Source: Bugulina stolonifera (Eukaryota; Bryozoa; Gymnolaemata; Cheilostomatida; Bugulidae). From it: a DNA stretch of 64,000 nucleotides. Location of the stretch: contig OW285190.1 of NCBI GenBank assembly GCA_935421135.1, forward strand, positions 19,416,501 to 19,480,500, written 5' to 3'. The notes beneath the pieces are model-generated. The model saw only the letters and a program-made list of their open reading frames with translations, was not told the origin of the DNA and searched no databases. Position 1 is the first letter of the stretch, and each line of letters begins with the position of its first letter. This document shows, piece after piece, positions 38,301-47,300 of the stretch. Made by a program: the position numbers and the translations under genes.

Positions 38301-41300
38301 CTAACTTATCAATTCGATCTACTCTACTTTTATTTCACTGTAATGTATTCACTTACCCTCATATCTAAGTCAGCCCGAGTATTTTCTTTTAGTACCTTTA
38401 GTGCCTCTCTATGCTTGCTGCTATGCGCTGTTTCAACAATGAGGTGGACTACACTCCTTCCATCATGATTGTAGCTCTGTACATTGTCTTGGGGAAGTGA
38501 TTTGTAAGGAACTCTGAAGTATGGATGCTTTACTTCTGCTCTGGTCAAACTTGTGGTTAGAGCATGAATAACCTTAGCTCTACCCAGGCGTGCAGCAATG
38601 TGAAGGGGGGTGTCACCTTCCAAATAAACATTAGCAATATAGATAAGTACCGAATTGTTACGAGTTTTGCAACATTAAATTTTTTCACAAGCGATGCATG
38701 CAAACATTGGTGCTATAAAACACTAACCCCAAGCATCGGCTATTGCTCCATCCGCTCCCCTTGTGATGATGAGGCGAATTAGTGAATCCGAACAATAAGA
38801 CTGTACAGTTAGGTGAAGTAACGTCTGCCGATTCGCATTTTTTGTATTCAGTTGTTTGTGACTCCTCGCAACAAATACCGCGAGTGCAACGGCTCTCTCA
38901 TCTCTATCTCGGGCTGCTTCTAGAACCTCACTACATCATTTAACATGATATTTGTTTTTCACATAGTTGAGAGGAAGTTATATGAGAAATTTGCATTGAA
39001 CCACTTCAGTTTTGTCTATCATATTTTATTTTGATCATAAAAAACAATACGAAAAAAAAAAAAAAAAAAAAATAGTTGGAAGTATGTATAACTTACAACT
39101 CTTCATCCTTTCCATCTTGCTCCCAAAAGATAGAACGAATTTCTTCTAGTAACTGTGTGCTAAGCTTATTGCGAATATTGGTTACAGGATCCCATTTCTG
39201 CCAGTCTAGAGGTAAGCTTTTTTGGAGAAAGAGCTCAGATTCCCCCTCAAATAAGTCTTTATTCTCATACTCGCTTTGTTCTGTACAACTTTCCACTGTT
39301 AACTTCATCAGCTCTTGGTTTATAGGAGTCATTAGCTTGTTGCTATACTCGCTTGATCCATATCCACTTTCCATGCTATTTGTGTGCTAACCTTTAATTT
39401 TTATTAAGAACAGACTGGAGCTAGAAAGAGTTAACTAAACTATTGTTTCCATCTCTCTTTATATAGTGAATAAAAAGATACAAATAAAGCTGATTGGCTA
39501 ACAATATATACATTGGAGCGCATTGGAAACACATCGGGATAGATTGAAAACACATAGGGGAACATCGAAACACATCGGGAGAGGTCGAAAACACATCGGG
39601 AGAGGTCGAAAACACATCGGGAGAGGTCGAAAACACATCGGGGCACATCGAATCACATCGGGGGAGGTCGAAAACACATCGGGACACATCGAATCACATC
39701 GGGGGAGGTCGAAAACACATCGGGACACATCGAATCACATCGGGGGAGGTCGAAAACACATCGGGTTACATCGGGTTACATCGGGGGAGGTCGAAAACAC
39801 ATCGGGTCACATCGAATCACATCGGGGGAGGTCGAAAACACATCGGGTCACATCGAATCACATCGGGGAAGGTCGAAAACACATCGGGACACATCGAATC
39901 ACATCGGGGGAGGTCGAAAACACATCGGGTTACATCGGGGGAGGTCGAAAACACATCGGGACACATCGAATCACATCGGGGGAGGTCGAAAACACATCGG
40001 GTTACATCGGAAACACATCGGGTTACATCGGGATACATCGAATCACATCGGGATGTAATAAATCAGACTAAAAAAAGGCACATCACTTCTGATTGGACAG
40101 AGACTTCCATAAAAGCAAGCATGAGAGAGGATTTTTATCATTACCACTCAACCACCTAGTAAAGACTTGCAACTCTGTGGATATTTACTAATTTCTCTGA
40201 ATAAACATCACTCAACAACTAATATGGTGAGTAAACTTATTTTAATATGTATTTTAATATGAATTTACTCATTTGAGTTAACATTGGGACTAATTCTATT
40301 TTAGTAGTGATATAATACTCCTTTGGTATGACCAGGGCCTAGAAACTTTGTAAGCTTATATATTAAACTGTTTTGATTCTCAACATGAGAGCAAGTATGT
40401 AGATATCTGATCTGTCTATACTACAATTTGTGTGACCAGAGCTTAGAAACTTTATAAGTGGTGAGATATATTTTCAATATGAGTAGTTATATCACTAGTA
40501 GTGTAATAAGTATCAAAACAAGTTTATTACCACTTGTACTGGCTATACTAATACATCCTAGCTATTTTAATATGTATTTTAATATGAATTCACTCATTTG
40601 AGTTAACATTGGGACTAATTCTATTTTAGTAGTGATAATATTTCTCCTTTGGTATGTCCAGGGCTTAGAAACTTTGTAAGCTTATATATTAAACTGTTTT
40701 GATTCTCAACATGAAAGCATGTGTGTAGAGATCTGATCTGTCTATACTACAATCTGTGTGACCAGAGCTTAGAAACTTTATAAGTGGTGAGATATATTTT
40801 CAATATGAGTAGTTATATCACTAGTAGTGTAATAAGTATCAAAACAAGTTTATTACCACTTGTACTGGCTATACTAATACATCCTAGCTATTTTAATATG
40901 TATTTTAATATGAATTCACTCATTTGAGTTAACATTGGGACTAATTCTATTTTAGTAGTGATAATATTTCTCCTTTGGTATGTCCAGGGCTTAGAAACTT
41001 TGTAAGCTTATATATTAAACTGTTTTGATTCTCAACATGAAAGCATGTGTGTAGAGATCTGCTCTGTCTATACTACAATTAGTGTGACCATAGCTTAGAA
41101 ACTTTATAAGTGGTGAGATTTATTTTCAATATGAGTAGTTATACCACTAGTAGGGTAATAAGTATCAAAACAGTTTATTACCACTTGTACTGACTATACT
41201 TGTACATCCTAGCAAAGAAGTATATTATCAAGTGTAGCCTATACTCTACATCCAAGACTATACTGTACTAAAGTGGCCTATCACAATACTTGGGGTGGAC

Positions 41301-44300
41301 TTGCTGCTAAAAAGATTAACTGGATAATTCTAATGAATAGGTCTGCACTAAAGTGATTTATTACACTACTTGGGATGAACCTGTTGCTAAAAAGATTAAC
41401 TGAATAATTCTAATAAATAGATCTGCACTAACACAAGAGTAATTTATCTCTCTGTTTGGGAGGAGCTTACCATCAGAAAGACTCAATTGGTTAAAAAACA
41501 CATAAAAAGTAAGGGGTGGTATTTTTGGTTTTTTTTCTGTCTTATACTGATTATTCACTTCAAAATTAATTCTTGCTAACACATGTTCTGTTTATCTGTT
41601 CTTGTTTCTATTCCCCAGTGACTATGGTGAGTTGGTGGTTTTATCCACACAGTTAAGGCTTTAGTATATATTATTACTTGTTATTTTACTTGCCTATGCT
41701 ATTCATTCTAAAAGTAGTTGTTATCAGTATTCTTATTCTCTTGCTCAATAACTATAGGGATTAGTATTTTTGTATACTTGACTTGTACACTACCACTATG
41801 CTCATGTTTCCTATATATTTTTATTCATTCTTATTTTCTTTGTTTAGTAACTATGTTGCATTAGTAGTTCCGTTTACTTGACTTATGCTTTGGTATATGT
41901 TTATTACTCTACATATACTTACAGGCTTCTACATCTAAACAAGCAAGAAAGAAATATATAAGAAAAATATAAACAACAAAAAAAGGTACGAAATACATGA
42001 TAACCTACAATTCGGAGGACAAAAGAATCTCAAGGAAAAGAATCCCATCTCCAGAAATGGTTAGTCTATTATCTTATTTGTTCACACATGCACTACAACT
42101 TCCATCCACTATGCTGTTGGGTTTCTACACCTCATCACATTATTTCTAAGATGTCAAAGGAGATTACTGACATTTCTTCAGAAGAACATGTTAGTTACAC
42201 ATAGTATGATAATGTACTTTTTCATACTATAAGCCTCTTACCATGTCTAGAATGTCAAAAGAGACTACTTCCTTTTTAAAACCAGATGTTAATTAGCCAT
42301 AGTATGATTTTCTCTAATTCTATAAGTCTCTTACCATGTCTAAGATGTTAAAGATTAGTTATATTTTTATTATAAGTATTGCACTTTCTTTCTTATGTAT
42401 TATTTCTATCAATAAGACACTTTTTTTTTCTTTTCTTATGTGAAAAAATAAAACATAAATTACAACTGGTTTTCTCATGTTAATGGTATATTTCTCTTTA
42501 TGTGAGAAAATAGACAGACTTTAGTAGACTTGCTTAGTACTTAGAGTGCTAGTTTTTTCATCAAATTCCTCAAAAACCATATATTACAAATGACTATGTT
42601 AATGTAGTTTGTTAATTAGTCTCTGCACATTTTATTTACATTATAGAATGAAAAAGAAACAGAACTAGGTGAAGAAGAAATTGCTTTATTTGAGGACTGT
42701 GGGGGAGTAGATGGGATAGAGATAGGTAAGAATGATCTGCTATCTATTTGTCTATTTAGAATCTTTTTGATTTACAAGTAAGTCATATGTCCTCTCTCAC
42801 TTATTCTTGTTTTTTTTTTTTTTTTTAGGACTCAGAACAAAGCCGATGAGTAAGGGGGGTCTAAGATTCTATGTCTTTGTTAGTGATGAGGCAAAAAGAA
42901 GACTGGAGATGTCACTAGCAAAGCCATTTGAATCGGACGACCCCTGCTTTTTATGTAACAAGAATGTTGGACGTCGACGAGGCGTCCATATTCAACAACA
43001 TTTTTTGCTGAGAATCTGTTTTTGCTATCACATAACAGTAGATGATGAGGGGATGAATAGACACTACAACTTTCCATCTAATCATTGTATTGATGGAAAG
43101 CCCTGTCACCGCCACATCTCATTCAACACTCGCTTTCTAACTGATATCTACTCATTAAAAAAGACCATATCCTTTTTGCAAAGGCTCACTGGTCACTCTC
43201 CACCTTCCAAAATACTCATCCCCGCATACACTCCAACAACTGTTGGTGGGGTAGTATACCCTCCCTTCTTTAAGGGGATGTCTACTACTCCATTCTCTTT
43301 AAAGTCTGGGGTGTGCTCTTCACAATTTCCTCTCCCTTCTCACCATCATTTTAATTCAGATGCTTCTTCCATCAGTAACTCTCTTACTAATGGAGACATT
43401 ACCACCTCTACTTCTTCTCCTACAACTACTACTATTGCTACTATCATTACTACTACTCCTTCTACTACTTCTTTTCCTCCACTCTTTTCTTCACATTCAC
43501 CCTCTCATTCTCCTGAAAGATCTGATGATACAGTTACCACTGTTTCGATACCTACTTCTACTCCCACCTCTTCACCTGCTCCACTCTTTTTCTTAGATTC
43601 ACCCTCTTTTTCTCTTGAAAGATCTAATAATACAATTACTAGTCTTTCAATACCTACTCTTATTGCTACTTCTACTAGCACTACTACTACTACTTCTACT
43701 ACTATCACTTCTTCCTTTTCTTTAGCTTCACACTCTCTTTCTTTTGAAAGAGAGCTACTTAGCTTGCAGTCTCCTTCTTGTTCTTCTGAACTCAATCTTA
43801 ATACCCCCACCACTATTACCCCCATAGAAGAGGAGACTGTCAGTGAACTAGTTGATCGAAGCAGACTCCCCCAATCTTTTTTCTCTGGAGCAGTTGAGTA
43901 TTACCGCTCTGCCATTTTTCATCTCAAGAAGAATGGGTATCACAGAGAGGTAATAGCACAAGCTGAAGCTTACCTTCGAGTCAGTGAAGAAAAGCTCTAA
44001 TCATCTTTTCTTTGGTTTTTTTCTTTTTTCTCCCACTCTCTCTCTGTAGTGTCTCATTCCCTCTGCATTTACTTTTATGTGATAGCGAAGCAGTGAAGAT
44101 TTTTTTTAAATTATTTTTTAAATTATTATATAATGGTATTCTAACACTTATACACATCCTTTTATACATTCTATTGCTACTATTGTAAAAAGTTTATTTA
44201 ATGTATTATATGCGCTGACTTAACACATGCACACAGCTGTTTCTTGCTATAACAGCTATGACAAATACTCCTTTACATATGTAGCTTTTTTTTTTTTTTT

Positions 44301-47300
44301 TTAACTATTATATAATGATATTTTACATGTGTACACATTTATTCATTCTATTGCTAGTATTGTAAAGTGTATTTAATGTATTACATAATGCTGACTTAAC
44401 ACATACACACAACCTTTTATTTATTCTATTGCTACTATTGTGAAAAGTTTATCTAATGTATAATATACGCTGTCTTAACACATGCACACAGACTTTCTTG
44501 CTAATAATTGCTATGTCATACTCCTTTAAATATGTGTCTTTTATTCTTTCAATTGTGTTTTAACATGTGTACACAATCTTTTATTTATTCTATTGCTACT
44601 ATTGTGAAAAGTTTATCTAATGTACTACATAAAGCTGGCTTAAGACATACACACAACCTTTCATCTATTCTATTGTCACCATTGTGAAAAGTTTATTTAA
44701 TGTATATCATAGAACCAACCCTTCTTCCCATCAGTATATTTATAGCCAATACTTTACACGTTTCTTTATTAATGATGCAATGCACATCATAAACCAAGCC
44801 TTCCCATTGTCAATACAATGTATATCATAGAACCGAACCTTCCTCGCATTAATACCACCATCAGACCAGCTTATCTTTACAATCCCGCCCCGGTGTAACT
44901 CGGGATGGGCGGCGGGCCGCGGCCTAGTCGCTTGGCCCGGTGGATACGGGGCACTGGCGTCGCCTCCACGTGTACGGTCGGCGCCGCACGCAACGTGGGC
45001 GGACGCGGCTTGACCGCCTCAAACGATCGGTCGTTCGGGTGAGTGGGGGTTGCGGGGGGAGGGTGGGCGGCGGTGGAGGAGGGGTGGCGGTGATGACGGT
45101 GATGGCGGCGGTGGTGGTGGTGGTGAGGGTGGTGGTGGCGGCGGCAGCGGCGGTGCGGACGGGACGAGGGCGGTGGCGGGGGACTAAGTTCTATTATACT
45201 CACTACACTGTATATATAGTATAGTTAGTAGATAGACTAAGTTCTATTATACTCACTGCACTGTATATATAGTACAGTTAGTAGATAGGCTAAGTTCTAT
45301 TATACTAACTACACTGTATATATAGTATAGTTAGTAGATAGACTAAGTTCTATTATACTCACTACACTGTATATATAGTACAGTTAGTAGATAGACTAAG
45401 TTCTATTATACTCACTACACTGTATATATAGTATAGTTAGTAGATAGACTAAGTTCTATTATACTCACTACACTGTATATGTAGTATAGTTAGTAGATAG
45501 ACTAAGTTCTATTATACTCACTACACTGTATATAAAGTATAGTTAGTAGATAGACTAAGTTCTATTATACTCACTACACTGTATATATAGTATAGTTAGT
45601 AGATAGGCTAAGTTCTATTATACTCACTACACTGTATATATAGTATAGTTAGTAGATAGACTAAGTTCTATTATACTCACTACACTGTATATATAGTATA
45701 GTTAGTAGATAGACTAAGTTCTATTATACTCACTACACTGTATATATAGTACAGTTAGTAGATAGACTAAGTTCTATTATACTCACTACACTGTATATAT
45801 AGTATAGTTAGTAGATAGACTAAGTTCTATTATACTCACTACACTGTATATATAGTATAGTTAGTAGATAGACTAAGTTCTATTATACTCACTACACTGT
45901 ATATAGTACAGTTAGTAGATAGACTAAGTTCTATTATACTCACTACACTGTATATAGTACAGTTAGTAGATAGACTAAGTTCTATTATACTCACTACACT
46001 GTATATATAGTATAGTTAGTAGATAGACTAAGTTCTATTATACTCACTACACTGTATATGTAGTATAGTTAGTAGATAGACTAAGTTCTATTATACTCAC
46101 TACACTGTATATGTAGTATAGTTAGTAGATAGACTAAGTTCTATTATAATCTCACTACACTGTATATATAGTACAGTTAGTAGATAGACTAAGTTCTATT
46201 ATACTCACTACACTGTATATGTAGTATAGTTAGTAGATAGACTAAGTTCTATTATACTCACTACACTGTATATATAGTATAGTTAGTAGATAGACTAAGT
46301 TCTATTATCCTCACTACACTGTATATATAGTACAGTTAGTAGATAGACTAAGTTCTACTATACTCACTACACTGTATATATAGTATAGTTAGTAGATAGA
46401 CTAAGTTCTATTATAATACATTCAATAACTTACCCAGACACTCTCCACACATCATGTGTTGACACGGCAGCATACGTAACTTTCTCACATTTGTACAGAT
46501 ACCACACTCTATTGTCAGCTGAAAAGCCTCCTCTACCAAATTGGCAGCTGATGCCATATTGTTCTACAAACATAATATTATATAAAGATGAAGTACAGGC
46601 TGTACTGCTCCCTCCCCATCGTTATATACTTGAAGGTAGCTGTGCTACAAGCCATATCAGAATGCTAGGTATATGTATAGTGGACCAGGCACCAGTTCTA
46701 CAAGTATATTATACTCAGATATAGTCTAGGTTCTAGAATATGATTAGATTCATTTTTATCTGGAATTAGGCAGATGAGATATGAAGGGGGTGCATTGTTA
46801 CTAGATATCTACTGACAGTGCATTGTCATCATCATATCAAAGATGATGGATACAGATTCCATAGCTTATCTACAGTTGATGGTACATTGTACATAGAGGT
46901 ACATTGTAGGATATATTAGTGAGATGTTAATCATAATACAGAAATGTACAATAAATAATACTATATAAATTTTATTTACTTTACATCTTCATCAAACTTA
47001 GTAAGATTATGAGAACTCTAAAGTCATAAGATTGTGGAGGGATTTAGATTGAAATATTCCTGAAGAACTAAATTAGTGGAGCAGATATTCAGGTCATTAT
47101 ACACTATACAAAACAGAAATACATGAATACAATCATGTCTGTCGTCTAACTATGTAACTATATTATAGTATCTGTATAGGCTGTATGTTATTAAATGGGT
47201 AGAAGATACAGGACACTGTGCCATGTATGGACAGCAGGAATATACAAATATATTTTACTACAGCTGAAGAAACGAAGTAGAAGACATGACATGCTACAAG

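Larger units (their letters stand above)
37176..45182. mobile_element. 8-kb insert bounded by GC-rich inverted repeats
   Basis: The segment interrupts a 53-bp minisatellite that continues on both sides. Inverted arms of about 370-400 bp lie at 37,418-37,815 and 44,810-45,182 and are almost identical apart from small indels in the GC-rich part. The left side has about 240 bp more outside its arm, with three CCAAT-type motifs; the right side joins the minisatellite directly at its arm. Inside are a minus-strand I-kappa-B-like gene, a plus-strand unrecognised gene, a repeat array between their promoters and subterminal repeats next to the right arm. No transposase, integrase or polymerase is recognisable, so 'mobile element' is an inference from the inverted repeats and the insertion context. 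Confidence 0.6.

Noticed and set aside
42880..43825. Minus-strand frames opposite the orphan gene
   Set aside because: They are shadows of the plus-strand Ser/Thr-rich coding region.
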